Source: a virus | Strand: one strand, 5' to 3' | Length of the DNA: 61,128 nt | IMG/VR virus record: IMGVR_UViG_3300025000_000994 | Location: 1 to 61,128 of that record | Part shown: positions 50,445 to 58,891 of the stretch, in pieces | Layout: each line of letters starts with the position of its first letter | Position numbering within the stretch: the stretch's first letter is position 1 | Program-made: the position numbers and the translations under genes | Notes under the pieces: model-generated | What the model saw: only the letters and a program-made list of their open reading frames with translations | Told to the model about the DNA's origin: nothing | Database searches by the model: none

Positions 50445-51313
50445 GCCACACCTCCAAAATACCTTATTGCCTGTTGCCCTATCCATCGTCCCATATCTAC
50501 CGCAACCGCATTCCCGACCTGCTTGTATATATCCCGGTCTGATCCTGCAAACTTGAAGCTATCCAGGAAGCCTTGTAATCTTGCGTACTCTCTTGGTGTG
50601 TATGGCCTAATTCTGCTACCGTCTTTTACCAACCTTGTACTTACATCCTTAGAGTAATGAGCTACACAGCATGGGGCTATATCTCCTGCATCTGGATCTG
50701 ATATGATGGGCTTGTCCCGGTATGCACCATTCAAGCGGCTGTAAACATAATCCGGTATGTCAATGTCCGGGTCCTTCTCGAGAATGTCTTTTAGCCTTAA
50801 TGGTTGTGTGAATACTGCATATTGTAAGTTATTAAATGGCTTCCGCGTACCGAATACTATTAACCTTTTGCGCTCTTGCGGAAGCCATTCCCGGGCATTT
50901 ACCGGGCATTCCACACGAACGTAATAATCAGGTAGCTTTGTCATTGCTTCCATAACAACCGGGAATTTTCGCATCCCAGGAACATTTTCAACTATGTACA
51001 TTTCTGGCTGTTCAAGCGCTATGTGTCGCAGTGAATGCAGGAATAATTCATCACCTGTACGGGTCCCGTGAATATCTGCAACTGGTGAATACTTAGTGCA
51101 CGGATATGTAAAAACCATAATATCTGACTTTGGCTGATCCAGTACAGTTTTCTTGGTTATGTCTGTTTCAAGGACTTCATGTGTAAAATTCATCCTAAGT
51201 GTTTCACAACAAATCCGGTCTATCTCATACGATTGAATTATTTGTATTCCGGCATCCGACAGGCCGTAGTCCATACCGCCAGCCCCGGAAAAATAACTTT
51301 TAGCTGTAATCAT
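50441..51313 (-). CDS. DNA cytosine-5 methyltransferase (module B)
   Basis: 290 residues from ATG at 51313 (MITAKSYFSGAGGMDYGLSD). Motif I FSGAGGMDYG, motif IV FTYPCTKYSP (Pro-Cys kept), ENV, motif VIII QERKRLIVFG, motif X GNAVAVDM. No repeat array, unlike the module A enzyme, and the two share little sequence. Start chosen beyond the end of the replication gene. Confidence 0.85.
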   Translation of the reverse strand: MITAKSYFSGAGGMDYGLSDAGIQIIQSYEIDRICCETLRMNFTHEVLETDITKKTVLDQPKSDIMVFTYPCTKYSPVADIHGTRTGDELFLHSLRHIALEQPEMYIVENVPGMRKFPVVMEAMTKLPDYYVRVECPVNAREWLPQERKRLIVFGTRKPFNNLQYAVFTQPLRLKDILEKDPDIDIPDYVYSRLNGAYRDKPIISDPDAGDIAPCCVAHYSKDVSTRLVKDGSRIRPYTPREYARLQGFLDSFKFAGSDRDIYKQVGNAVAVDMGRWIGQQAIRYFGGVA

Positions 51314-51332
51314 TAGTCTAATTCCTGCCCCC

Positions 51333-52133
51333 TCACACATCTTTATAAAGTTTATTAAAGTATTCATCTGGGTACTGTCTCTGTTCAAAGTTTCCCGCCT
51401 GTGGCATTTTAGATTGCTGAATTTGTTTTGGTCGGTCTTTTTGGAGTAGCAACGTATCAAACTTTTCCCGGAGTTTTCCGGCTGACAATATAACTGCTTT
51501 CCAAAATGTGTCCTTCTGGCTAAATTCCATCACTGCGAATATTTGTTCGTCAGTCCGCTTGTCCAACCTTTTCATTTTGTCAAATTCAGATTGCCACTTT
51601 GTCAAATCCGTTGGCGTTTTTGCTCCGGAGTTATTTTGCAGGATAAGAAATTTTAATCTGTCAGCCATCTGAATTATTTCAGATGAATATATATCTTTTA
51701 ATTCTTTTAGTTCTTTATATTTATTGTTTGGCGTTTTCTGTGCGTTGAGTGTGCGTTTTCTGTGCGTTTTCTGTGCGTTGGGGATTCCTTCTGGTTCAGT
51801 ATTATCAGCGCTTTGATACACGCAATAATTTGTTACCTCATATAACGTGTAATGACGACTTGACAAGATGGTTATCATTTTTTCTTTAACCAACAGTTTA
51901 ATAAATTGTCTTACTGATGATTCAGACCATCCCCACATCTCAGCTAATTTATAATTACTTGAAATAAACTGGCCTCGCAACACCCATGTACAGTCACCAT
52001 ATCCAATTACTTTTTTACAAACATGATTACACCGGAACATCATATCTGTAAAAGCTTGACCTTTTGAAAATGGCTTGTCGTTCCAGATTGGGTTTTCTTG
52101 TAGCTTCCGGTATAACTTGATGTATCCGTCAAT
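51333..52133 (-). CDS. Replisome organiser (module B) with ATT start
   Basis: Homologous to 6047-6844 over its length: IDGYIKLYRKLQENPIWN aligns with MDGWIKLYRVLLEKPIWK, and the C-terminal LSAGKLREKFDTLLLQKDRP is almost the same. The aligned start is ATT (52133), after AGGGGGTGATTACAA. The first ATG in frame is about 30 codons in and would remove the first helices. Either a true ATT start or a damaged start. Confidence 0.7.
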   Translation of the reverse strand: MDGYIKLYRKLQENPIWNDKPFSKGQAFTDMMFRCNHVCKKVIGYGDCTWVLRGQFISSNYKLAEMWGWSESSVRQFIKLLVKEKMITILSSRHYTLYEVTNYCVYQSADNTEPEGIPNAQKTHRKRTLNAQKTPNNKYKELKELKDIYSSEIIQMADRLKFLILQNNSGAKTPTDLTKWQSEFDKMKRLDKRTDEQIFAVMEFSQKDTFWKAVILSAGKLREKFDTLLLQKDRPKQIQQSKMPQAGNFEQRQYPDEYFNKLYKDV

Positions 52134-52183
52134 TTGTAATCACCCCCTAAGAGGGGCTATGCACCCCTCATGTATCAATTTCC

Positions 52184-52588
52184 TTAAAATGGAAGTTCGT
52201 CATCCTCTAATAGTGTCGTATTATACTCACCGTCATTGCTCTGGCTTAATGGTTTATCTGCGCTTCCGGATTCAGATTTCTTCCCGTTGCAAAAAGTAAA
52301 ATCGTTTACAACAATCTCGGTAATAGTATGTTTTTTGCCTTCTTTGTCCGTCCATTCTCTTGTTGCAAGCCTCCCAGATATTCCAATCAGATCACCCTTG
52401 CCAAAAAACTTTGTAATGTTCTCCGCTGTCTTTGTCCATGCCTGACAGTTAAAGAAGAAAGTTTTCTTCTTGTCGCCAAACCCATCATCAACGGCTATTG
52501 AAAAACTGCATACCGCTGTGTTGTTGGCTGGCAAGTATCGTAATTCAATGTCCTTTGTGATGCGGCCTATAATATTAACACTGTTCAT
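52184..52588 (-). CDS. ssb: Single-stranded DNA-binding protein
   Basis: 134 residues: OB-fold (MNSVNIIGRITKDIELRYLP, FFFNCQAWTKTAENI, GDLIGISGRLATREW) and acidic tip DDELPF for partner binding. Only in module B. Confidence 0.93.
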   Translation of the reverse strand: MNSVNIIGRITKDIELRYLPANNTAVCSFSIAVDDGFGDKKKTFFFNCQAWTKTAENITKFFGKGDLIGISGRLATREWTDKEGKKHTITEIVVNDFTFCNGKKSESGSADKPLSQSNDGEYNTTLLEDDELPF

Positions 52589-52592
52589 GTTC

Positions 52593-53045
52593 TCAATCCC
52601 CTTTCCGCTTTTTATATAACTCCCTAAACTGTCCCAATATAAAATCCGCAGCCTTGTCCTTCTCTACAAACTTCAATTCAAGTTGAAACTTATGGCACCA
52701 GGTTGCAAGGAAACTTTTCAAATCGTTTGGCATCATTCTGCTACGGTACTGGTGGGCTTCTAGCTGCTCCATTGAAGCCTCAACCATTAATATGACCTTG
52801 CAACCTTTTGACCGCTCAAATTCCCGTTTAAAGCGTTCACGGCCTTTTGTAAAATTGCCGATTATTTCATCCAGTGAACCTTTGCGCTCGACAACAATTT
52901 CATTTTCATAGCTTTTGCCATCAACCTCAAAACTGTAATCTCCATAGTTTAATTTTCGCCGGACATATGGAATTTTGAGCGCATCGAGTTTTCTTAAAAT
53001 ATGTAAATCTTGCTCTCTGGTATCGACAATAATTGTGCCTTTCAT
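52593..53045 (-). CDS. ERCC4/Mus81-type nuclease
   Basis: ATG at 53045 (MKGTIIVDTREQDLHI), 2 bases behind the previous stop. Catalytic pattern DTREQ, NYGDYSFE, VERKGSLDEI. Cuts branched or 3'-flap DNA in the family. 150 residues, nuclease domain only. Confidence 0.82.
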   Translation of the reverse strand: MKGTIIVDTREQDLHILRKLDALKIPYVRRKLNYGDYSFEVDGKSYENEIVVERKGSLDEIIGNFTKGRERFKREFERSKGCKVILMVEASMEQLEAHQYRSRMMPNDLKSFLATWCHKFQLELKFVEKDKAADFILGQFRELYKKRKGD

Positions 53046-53046
53046 A

Positions 53047-53805
53047 TCAGCCGCAAAGCTCCAAATATTCAACCGGCTTGGTTAAGATCTTGGTTGACTT
53101 GCAATAGTCACACCTTCCGCACCGAGTAGGCACGATCAAGCCCTTTTTGATATCTGCAAATCTTGGAGCGTATTGTATAACCATATCAAGACAATAATCA
53201 AGTCTGGATTGTGGGATACTGATTATTTCTAAATCCGGTTCGGGCTTTTGTTTTGTGGCCCCAGCAATGAAGAATGGTAGGTTATTGTCCTCTATGAATT
53301 GATATATAGCAGCTTGAATGTCGTAGCCCCACGCCTCAACAAAAGAGAGTTTTAATCCATCTTTCCATATACCGTCGAAATCTTTCATTATCTTCAAATC
53401 AACAATCTTATCGCGCGGATGGTAACTGTCTATTTTGATTTTGAACGGGATGCCCATAATTTCACCAGTTTTAATAACTTGCTTCTCGCCAGACATATAT
53501 TGCTGAAACAGTTCATCACGTTCAAGCCGGGCAATTATGTACTCAGCATGTTTGTAGTCTGATTTAAGCTCACCCTTTTGCGTAAATATTTCTGGATTTT
53601 GTGCTTTGAATAAATCAAGTGTTTTTTCATAGTGCGCGTCAACATAAGATCCAACTAGCAAACTGACCGATTTTTCACGGGCATATTCACCTTTTATCTC
53701 CGCCAATGCAGCGGCTTCACATTCCATAAATGATTTGAATTGACTGCACCCCATGTATTTCATGTTCATTTCAGTAGAAAAATAGTTTTCAGCAGTAAGC
53801 ATCAT
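53047..53805 (-). CDS. PD-(D/E)XK nuclease with Cys cluster (DUF3799-like)
   Basis: ATG at 53805 (MMLTAENYFSTEMNMKYMGC). SQFKSFMECEAAALAEIKGE and LLVGSYVDAHYE are typical of RecB-like phage exonucleases. The active site KIDSYHPRDKIVDLKIMKD shows D and D-x-K. A C-terminal RCGRCDYCKSTK resembles the Cys cluster of AddB/Cas4. Probably the end-resecting exonuclease of module B. Confidence 0.78.
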   Translation of the reverse strand: MMLTAENYFSTEMNMKYMGCSQFKSFMECEAAALAEIKGEYAREKSVSLLVGSYVDAHYEKTLDLFKAQNPEIFTQKGELKSDYKHAEYIIARLERDELFQQYMSGEKQVIKTGEIMGIPFKIKIDSYHPRDKIVDLKIMKDFDGIWKDGLKLSFVEAWGYDIQAAIYQFIEDNNLPFFIAGATKQKPEPDLEIISIPQSRLDYCLDMVIQYAPRFADIKKGLIVPTRCGRCDYCKSTKILTKPVEYLELCG

Positions 53806-54314
53806 TGTACGTTTTCCCCCTTCGACAATTCTTTTCGTATCCCAGCACATTCAACACATAATGGCAAGCCGTACTTTGTTAAATTGCGCTGTGCAACCTG
53901 TTCGGCTGTCATAGTTTCAAATCCGGTAATTTCTTTTTTGCAATCACCGCAAATTGTTGATATTTTTTTGTCGCTTGGAACCTTTGCTTTGATTCTTAAG
54001 GCATCCACAACCTCACCAAACGCCTTAATTCTATCAGTGTATAATTCAATCTTGCGTCCAGCCCATTCTTCAATGTATGGTGTGTTATAAAGCTTCTCAA
54101 TGGTCTTGGCGTTAGTAGAATTGACTATCATAGGCTTTGTTCCCGGAGGTTCAGAAAAAGTCATTACCATACATTCCTCTTTTTTGCCATCCGGACCGGT
54201 TACATTTTCATTCTTAACCGTTTTAATTGTGACGATCAATGTTTTGCCAGGTTCTAGTGCATATGCCCCGATATAATCGGGGTTATGCAGCTTCTTCCAA
54301 TGCGTCTGACTCAT
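53802..54314 (-). CDS. Conserved early phage protein, 170 aa
   Basis: Pattern WKKLHNPDYIGAYALEPGKT, GPDGKKEECMVMTFSE, STNAKTIEKLYNTPYIEEWA is common in Gram-positive phages and has no set function. A zinc ribbon (CGDCKKEITG, LCVECAGIRK) lies near the C-terminus. Coupled by 4-base overlaps on both sides to the nuclease and ATPase genes. Confidence 0.7.
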   Translation of the reverse strand: MSQTHWKKLHNPDYIGAYALEPGKTLIVTIKTVKNENVTGPDGKKEECMVMTFSEPPGTKPMIVNSTNAKTIEKLYNTPYIEEWAGRKIELYTDRIKAFGEVVDALRIKAKVPSDKKISTICGDCKKEITGFETMTAEQVAQRNLTKYGLPLCVECAGIRKELSKGENVQ

Positions 54315-55741
54315 AATTGTGTAATCTCCAATTCATTGTTATTTGTAGTTCTGGTTGCAATAAACTGTAGCCCTTTCTCTTTGCACTTCTTGTACAGATT
54401 TGCCCGGCTGACTTCGTCCAGCTTTTCAGTTCCATCCAGCAAAATTATGCTCCATCCGGAAGGTTTGCTGATTGTAATATCTACGCACAAATCAAGCTTT
54501 TCGCCATCGGACAAGTTAGATACTGGCAGACCGTTAATGAGCGGAATACCATCTTTCACGGTCAACCCTTCAACCGGAATTGTAGCGACTTTAAGAATTT
54601 CGCCCGGTAACTCTCTGGCAAGCTCAATCTTTGCGGTCAGCGCTTCTGAATCAGCTTTGAGTTGTTCAAGTTCAGATTGCATAGTAACCATTCGCTGATA
54701 CTCGTTAAGATGTTTCTTCATGGCTTCAGCTGTGTTGATCTCTTCGTTCAGTTCAGCTACATCAGTCTGTGGTTTGTCGGCATATTTATTGGTGATCTGA
54801 ATATCTCCGTCTAGTTTTGCAACTTTTGTTTCATACTCAGATATGGCAAGTTTCTTCTTGTCCTCCAGTTTACTTGCCAACCCTTTAAGCTTGTCCTCTG
54901 CTGCAATAATTTCAGCTCTCATTCGTTCAATACTCTTGGTTAAGTTTTCTCTTTCAGATGCAATGGCTTTTTCCTCTGCCGATATGGCGATTTCTTTTTC
55001 AGCTTCATAGCCACGAATTTTATTGTTGTAGCTTTCTTTGAATACGATTGCCCGCTGGATTTCATTGTTTTGGTTCTTAATGGTTTCAAGCTGTCTATAC
55101 TTTGTGCCGAGATCATAAGCGTTCCATTTGGAATAGTCATAATCTTTCGGGATATCCTTTGCAATGTCATAGATGAAAGCTTGTTTGTTTCGTGCGTCCC
55201 GGTTCAAGTCCTGCCGAGTTTGAAAGTATACGCCGTTTTCAGCTTGAATATCAGCCAACACTTTCAAGATGTTCTGATCATAATTTACACCGGAAGGGAT
55301 CTCACCAAACTTTTCTTTTATCCAGTTCAGATCCCACTTGAAATCAATCAGGTCAAGGATGATTCTGTTCTGTTCCTGCCTATCCTTCTGGGTAAATTCA
55401 ACCGGGTTCAGGCTGAGTGGAGTAAATATCTCCTGGAGAAAACTTTCCGGCTTCGGAACGTCATGACCGTTTTCCTTGATACTCTTGTAATCAGATTGGC
55501 TCGAACGTTTCTTCCGGGTTATAGACAAGCCTGTGTCAGTTTCAATGATTATTTCTCCTTCGTTCTCTCCGTCTTTAATTATGTAATCGCGATCAGATTT
55601 GTTTGTCAGAGCATACCGTATTGCATCGATTACGCTTGTTTTGCCTGCTCCCTTTACTCCGGTTAGTTCAACACTTTTCCCATCCAGCGTTAGCTCTTTG
55701 ATGCCGAATAGATTTTTGATGATAATTTTGCTAGTTTTCAT
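54311..55741 (-). CDS. SMC-like ATPase without hook (module B)
   Basis: 476 residues. Walker A GVKGAGKTSV, signature LSDGEKLDLC and Walker B WSIILLDGTEKLD. Coiled coils are shorter than those of the module A ATPase and no CxxC hook is present. Works presumably with the adjacent nuclease. Confidence 0.8.
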   Translation of the reverse strand: MKTSKIIIKNLFGIKELTLDGKSVELTGVKGAGKTSVIDAIRYALTNKSDRDYIIKDGENEGEIIIETDTGLSITRKKRSSQSDYKSIKENGHDVPKPESFLQEIFTPLSLNPVEFTQKDRQEQNRIILDLIDFKWDLNWIKEKFGEIPSGVNYDQNILKVLADIQAENGVYFQTRQDLNRDARNKQAFIYDIAKDIPKDYDYSKWNAYDLGTKYRQLETIKNQNNEIQRAIVFKESYNNKIRGYEAEKEIAISAEEKAIASERENLTKSIERMRAEIIAAEDKLKGLASKLEDKKKLAISEYETKVAKLDGDIQITNKYADKPQTDVAELNEEINTAEAMKKHLNEYQRMVTMQSELEQLKADSEALTAKIELARELPGEILKVATIPVEGLTVKDGIPLINGLPVSNLSDGEKLDLCVDITISKPSGWSIILLDGTEKLDEVSRANLYKKCKEKGLQFIATRTTNNNELEITQL

Positions 55742-55915
55742 TTACTTCTCGACCTCCCTATTTATTTGTTCCTGTAATTCCTCAATGCGGTTATATGCTT
55801 CATCCAACTGTTCCTCTAATATTTCAACCGCCTTACCATATTTTTTTACCATATTACCTATGTCGCTTAAATCAACATTACTTGGGAAATGGTCTGTGTC
55901 TATTGTGGTTCTCAC
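55742..55915 (-). CDS. Small coiled-coil protein, 57 aa
   Basis: GTG at 55915 with GGAGG 8 bases upstream (MRTTIDTDHFPSNVDLSDIG). Ends in EEQLDEAYNRIEELQEQINR. Stop abuts the ATPase ATG. Function unknown. Confidence 0.6.
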   Translation of the reverse strand: MRTTIDTDHFPSNVDLSDIGNMVKKYGKAVEILEEQLDEAYNRIEELQEQINREVEK

Positions 55916-55975
55916 CTTCTCACCTCCATTGCATATTTATACATTTACCGCATATTTGCGTTTCTGCTTGACCTG

Positions 55976-56029
55976 TGCTATACTCTGCTTAGTTGTTTAC
56001 CTTTGCCGCTTGTGTGAGCGGCTTTTTCT
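55976..56029 (+). ncRNA. Ultrashort promoter-terminator unit U3
   Basis: Plus strand TGTGCTATACT (TATACT 55979-55984), then GCCGCT/AGCGGC hairpin (56005-56022) and T5. Predicted RNA about 37 nt, ending at the stop codon of the converging gene (56028). Same layout as U1 and U2 in module A. Confidence 0.45.
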
Positions 56030-56639
56030 ATGCCTTGATAAACCACTCGCCTTCAAACAACGCTTCAATATCAAGCACCCATCCATTGTCTGATACCAAC
56101 ATTGACCTTCCAGCCTTAAAGGTGTGCGTGATTGTTTCTCCCTGTTTATCTTTGAACCTGTATTCAATTTCCTTGCCTTTATACTTTGCCTCCACCGCCT
56201 CCATGAAGCTGACAGGCTGGGGTACAAGTTCCCAATCATCTGATAGCATGACGCTTTCGCCATCTGTCTGCTTAAGATATTTGCCTGTGATTTTGCCAGC
56301 ACGGATTTTATCTCCTAGCATTGTCCTTACTCCGTCAGACGGACGGACAAATGTAATTTCCGGATTCTCCGTCAGCGCCTTTACTACTTCCCATGTTTTC
56401 AATTTACCTTCCTCCTTCGCTAATTCCTCAAACATTTCATCCGTCCAGTTCATACCACTACCGTCTATTATGTATTTGCCAGCTCCAGTGATTCTTTTAA
56501 TAACAACATTTTTACCTATAAACTCTACCATTGAGTGTATAAAACTGTCGTGCTCGTGCTCCTGTGTTTTGTTGTAGTACGTTCTGCCAACCTCCAGATC
56601 ACTTCTTACCTTCACCTTATCCCCAACTTTGTACTTCAT
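56028..56639 (-). CDS. Hypothetical ph age protein with SH3-like repeats, 203 aa
   Basis: MKYKVGDKVKVRSDLEVGRT opens an SH3-like barrel seen in phage-encoded proteins of Firmicutes. Further strands: GKNVVIKRITGAGKYIIDGS, GEWFIKA ending. No enzyme motif recognised. Confidence 0.6.
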   Translation of the reverse strand: MKYKVGDKVKVRSDLEVGRTYYNKTQEHEHDSFIHSMVEFIGKNVVIKRITGAGKYIIDGSGMNWTDEMFEELAKEEGKLKTWEVVKALTENPEITFVRPSDGVRTMLGDKIRAGKITGKYLKQTDGESVMLSDDWELVPQPVSFMEAVEAKYKGKEIEYRFKDKQGETITHTFKAGRSMLVSDNGWVLDIEALFEGEWFIKA

Positions 56640-56651
56640 TTCCCTCTCCCT

Positions 56652-56855
56652 TCATACCTTCTTCAAATATTCCGTTGCAAATCCACCTCTCACGCCATCT
56701 AGCAAAACAACTTCACTGCCGCATAAATTCCACGGATCGGATAAACAGGTAAACTCCTTATCCTTGTACTTATCGAGTCTTGATTCAGCACAAGTATGCA
56801 TTATAACTTTGTCGCCTACATGTAGTCCGCTTAGTTTTAGTTTTCTTTGTCTCAT
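56652..56855 (-). CDS. Small strand-rich protein, 67 aa
   Basis: ATG at 56855 (MRQRKLKLSGLHVGDKVIMH) behind GGGAGAGG. VGDKVIMHTC resembles the SH3 opening of 56028-56639. Function unknown. Confidence 0.6.
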   Translation of the reverse strand: MRQRKLKLSGLHVGDKVIMHTCAESRLDKYKDKEFTCLSDPWNLCGSEVVLLDGVRGGFATEYLKKV

Positions 56856-56869
56856 TTCAACCTCTCCCT

Positions 56870-57043
56870 TCATAATTTAAAATCAATATGCCTTTCCTTG
56901 CTCCCTATCGGCTTGCTTGCCTCCTGCTTGTCCAACGCTGTGTTAACCACGCAAAGCATATACCCAGTTCCACCCGCTATCATCATGCACAGGATGGTGG
57001 CAATAAGGATTTTGATAAATGGGTGCAAATCGTGTAAAATCAT
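56870..57043 (-). CDS. Small membrane protein, 57 aa
   Basis: MILHDLHPFIKILIATILCM with one membrane segment (ILIATILCMMIAGGTGYMLCV) and a polar tail. AGGAGG before the ATG. Confidence 0.6.
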   Translation of the reverse strand: MILHDLHPFIKILIATILCMMIAGGTGYMLCVVNTALDKQEASKPIGSKERHIDFKL

Positions 57044-57054
57044 GATGTAGCCTC

Positions 57055-57261
57055 CTAACCTCTTGTCCTGCGTTCCATCTTCCTGCGCTTGCTTTGACTT
57101 CTGCGAGCGTTGTAGCCTAATTCCGCATTGCCGTCAAAATAATGTCCTCTGCCACCCATTGATTCAACTGGAGTATACGCCTTTGTGCCTTGCAATGCGC
57201 CGAATAAACTTGCAAGTAAGCCTACCTTCTTTGCGCTTGTTACTTTTGATGATGTCTGCAT
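57055..57261 (-). CDS. Basic phage protein behind leader cassette C, 68 aa
   Basis: MQTSSKVTSAKKVGLLASLF, then YTPVESMGGRGHYFDG and a very basic end (RRSQSKRRKMERRTRG). Weakly like 14028-14282. Same AATAAATTTATAGGAGG ribosome site. Confidence 0.6.
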   Translation of the reverse strand: MQTSSKVTSAKKVGLLASLFGALQGTKAYTPVESMGGRGHYFDGNAELGYNARRSQSKRRKMERRTRG

Positions 57262-57412
57262 CTTAACCCCTCCTATAAATTTATTAGCCTTTCGGCTGGT
57301 AGCGGGCTTGGATGAACCCGCCAGAACCGCTTAGAAACTTTACAAATGAAATGTAATTATCAGCCGGCTTTATTTGTCCGGCGCATGGGCATCACCTACC
57401 TTTCTGTGGAAA
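57262..57412 (-). promoter_or_regulatory. Leader cassette C, short form
   Basis: Minus strand: AAAGGTAGGTGATG with a 10-codon frame (MPMRRTNKAG, 57360-57392) that ends in a GCCGG/CCGGC hairpin, then the 40-base repeat, an AGCC-GAAA-GGCT hairpin and the shared ribosome site. It lacks the microprotein. Confidence 0.5.
57310..57349. repeat. 40-base dispersed repeat, copy 2 of 3
   Basis: Identical by eye to 14726-14765. Confidence 0.75.
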
Positions 57413-57538
57413 CTACCAATATTTCAAAATAGCAATTATCGCTTTAAATAGCCATTTCAGACAAAAACCTGCAAATACAAGGTATCCAATAATTAGAACA
57501 CTTAAGACGATTGCAACCGGGATTGTGATATTTTCCAT
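57413..57538 (-). CDS. Small membrane protein, 41 aa
   Basis: MENITIPVAIVLSVLIIGYL continues into VFAGFCLKWLFKAI, almost wholly hydrophobic. GGAG before the ATG; 5 bases after the 44-residue gene. Confidence 0.55.
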   Translation of the reverse strand: MENITIPVAIVLSVLIIGYLVFAGFCLKWLFKAIIAILKYW

Positions 57539-57543
57539 CTCCA

Positions 57544-57678
57544 TCACTCCCCTTCCTCCCCTATATCCACTATCCGCCCATCTCGGACGATAAAATATGT
57601 GCCTGTCAACCTGTACCAGTCTGCGAACCAGTGTATGCCGGTTTGCTCGTTGAGGATGATTGATTTTTCAAGTGGCAT
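57544..57678 (-). CDS. Small conserved protein MPLEKS, copy B (44 aa)
   Basis: MPLEKSIILNEQTGIHWFAD to VDIGEEGE, a near copy of 14971-15105. Third-position and few replacement changes only. Confidence 0.65.
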   Translation of the reverse strand: MPLEKSIILNEQTGIHWFADWYRLTGTYFIVRDGRIVDIGEEGE

Positions 57679-57716
57679 GTGAGACTCCTTTGTGTGGATT
57701 GTCTTGTTATTACGAA

Positions 57717-58847
57717 TTAACCCAATAAACTCATTTGACCTCTGATCTGGTTTTTGTATTCACGCAGCCGCTCGGCTTCCTTTTTCTGTTTGAGGGCCTT
57801 ATAATTGTTGTATTGCTGACGGTATCTGTAGCTATCACCAAACACATTCCACGCCGCCTTTACCAAATTTGGCTCAAACGGTCGTATCTTCTCTAAATCC
57901 TCTACTGCCCTTGCTGATATAGAACAACCACAACAACCTGTGCGCTTTAAGCCGTATACCTCATAAGCATCTGAGTATCTAATTTTGTGATAATCTTTGT
58001 ACCACTGCTTGTCCGCATCAGACACGTAATATAGTGGTCTAAGCCGATATTGCCCATCTGCCGTCTCGGCAAAACACATGGCCGTATTATCCTTGCGCGG
58101 GACAGATCGCATGCCGCCCTCGTCCCTGCGTTCGCCCGTAATTACCATGTCAAACGGCTTTTGGACGCTATGTGCAAGTTGCTTTTTGCAGCAATCACAA
58201 CATTTGTTGCTGACTTTAAACGAGATTGGATTCTCTTTGATGAAGTCCAGCATATACTTTGATGAATTTATAACCAGTTGAATATCGGGTCTGGGTTCTC
58301 CCTTGGAATTGCAGCAGCATAGGAAATTAATCGTTGTTTCGCACCCCGGATATCGTTTTTTAAGTTCCGCGCGTTTTGCCACCTTATCCTCTGCGTCTGC
58401 GTATTCTGCAGCGATCGATAGCGGGATGTTTTTCTTCTGAATTCCTTCGAGCCCGGCTGACATGATCTTCGATACAAACGGCTGACCATATTCCCTCGTG
58501 GCCTGTACTATGTTCTTCTTGGGTCGATGATCTCCAATTGTGATGCCGTACAACTCCTCCATTTTGCGTACATGGCGTTTTGTTGCCTCCATTTCAAGCC
58601 CGGTGTTAAAAAAGCAGTATTGGATAGGTGGGAGATTGAAAGTCTTACGCACGGTCTCGATTAAATGCAACATGATATCGCTGTCGCTACCTCCAGAATA
58701 AGAGCAAATCGCATTCGGATATTCAATCAACCTTTTGGCTATGATGCTTTTTATTGCCTCAAATTTGCGCGGCGCTTCAAAATCTGCGTACGGTGGCCTG
58801 TCTGTGTATACTCTACTTTTAAATTCTGTGTTCTTATTGGATCCCAT
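57717..58847 (-). CDS. PAPS-reductase-like PP-loop protein
   Basis: ATG at 58847 after GAGG. PP-loop SYSGGSDSDIMLHLIE, the family's FNTGLEMEATKRHV region, and Cys clusters (FLCCCN, NKCCDCCKKQ, GCCGCS) that may hold iron-sulphur. Phage members are annotated as PAPS reductases, but many act in sulphur transfer or DNA modification. Lone in this operon, so the substrate is open. Confidence 0.75.
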   Translation of the reverse strand: MGSNKNTEFKSRVYTDRPPYADFEAPRKFEAIKSIIAKRLIEYPNAICSYSGGSDSDIMLHLIETVRKTFNLPPIQYCFFNTGLEMEATKRHVRKMEELYGITIGDHRPKKNIVQATREYGQPFVSKIMSAGLEGIQKKNIPLSIAAEYADAEDKVAKRAELKKRYPGCETTINFLCCCNSKGEPRPDIQLVINSSKYMLDFIKENPISFKVSNKCCDCCKKQLAHSVQKPFDMVITGERRDEGGMRSVPRKDNTAMCFAETADGQYRLRPLYYVSDADKQWYKDYHKIRYSDAYEVYGLKRTGCCGCSISARAVEDLEKIRPFEPNLVKAAWNVFGDSYRYRQQYNNYKALKQKKEAERLREYKNQIRGQMSLLG

Positions 58848-58891
58848 ATAAAACCTCACTTTTTATTGCGCAATATTTATAAACTCCGTAC

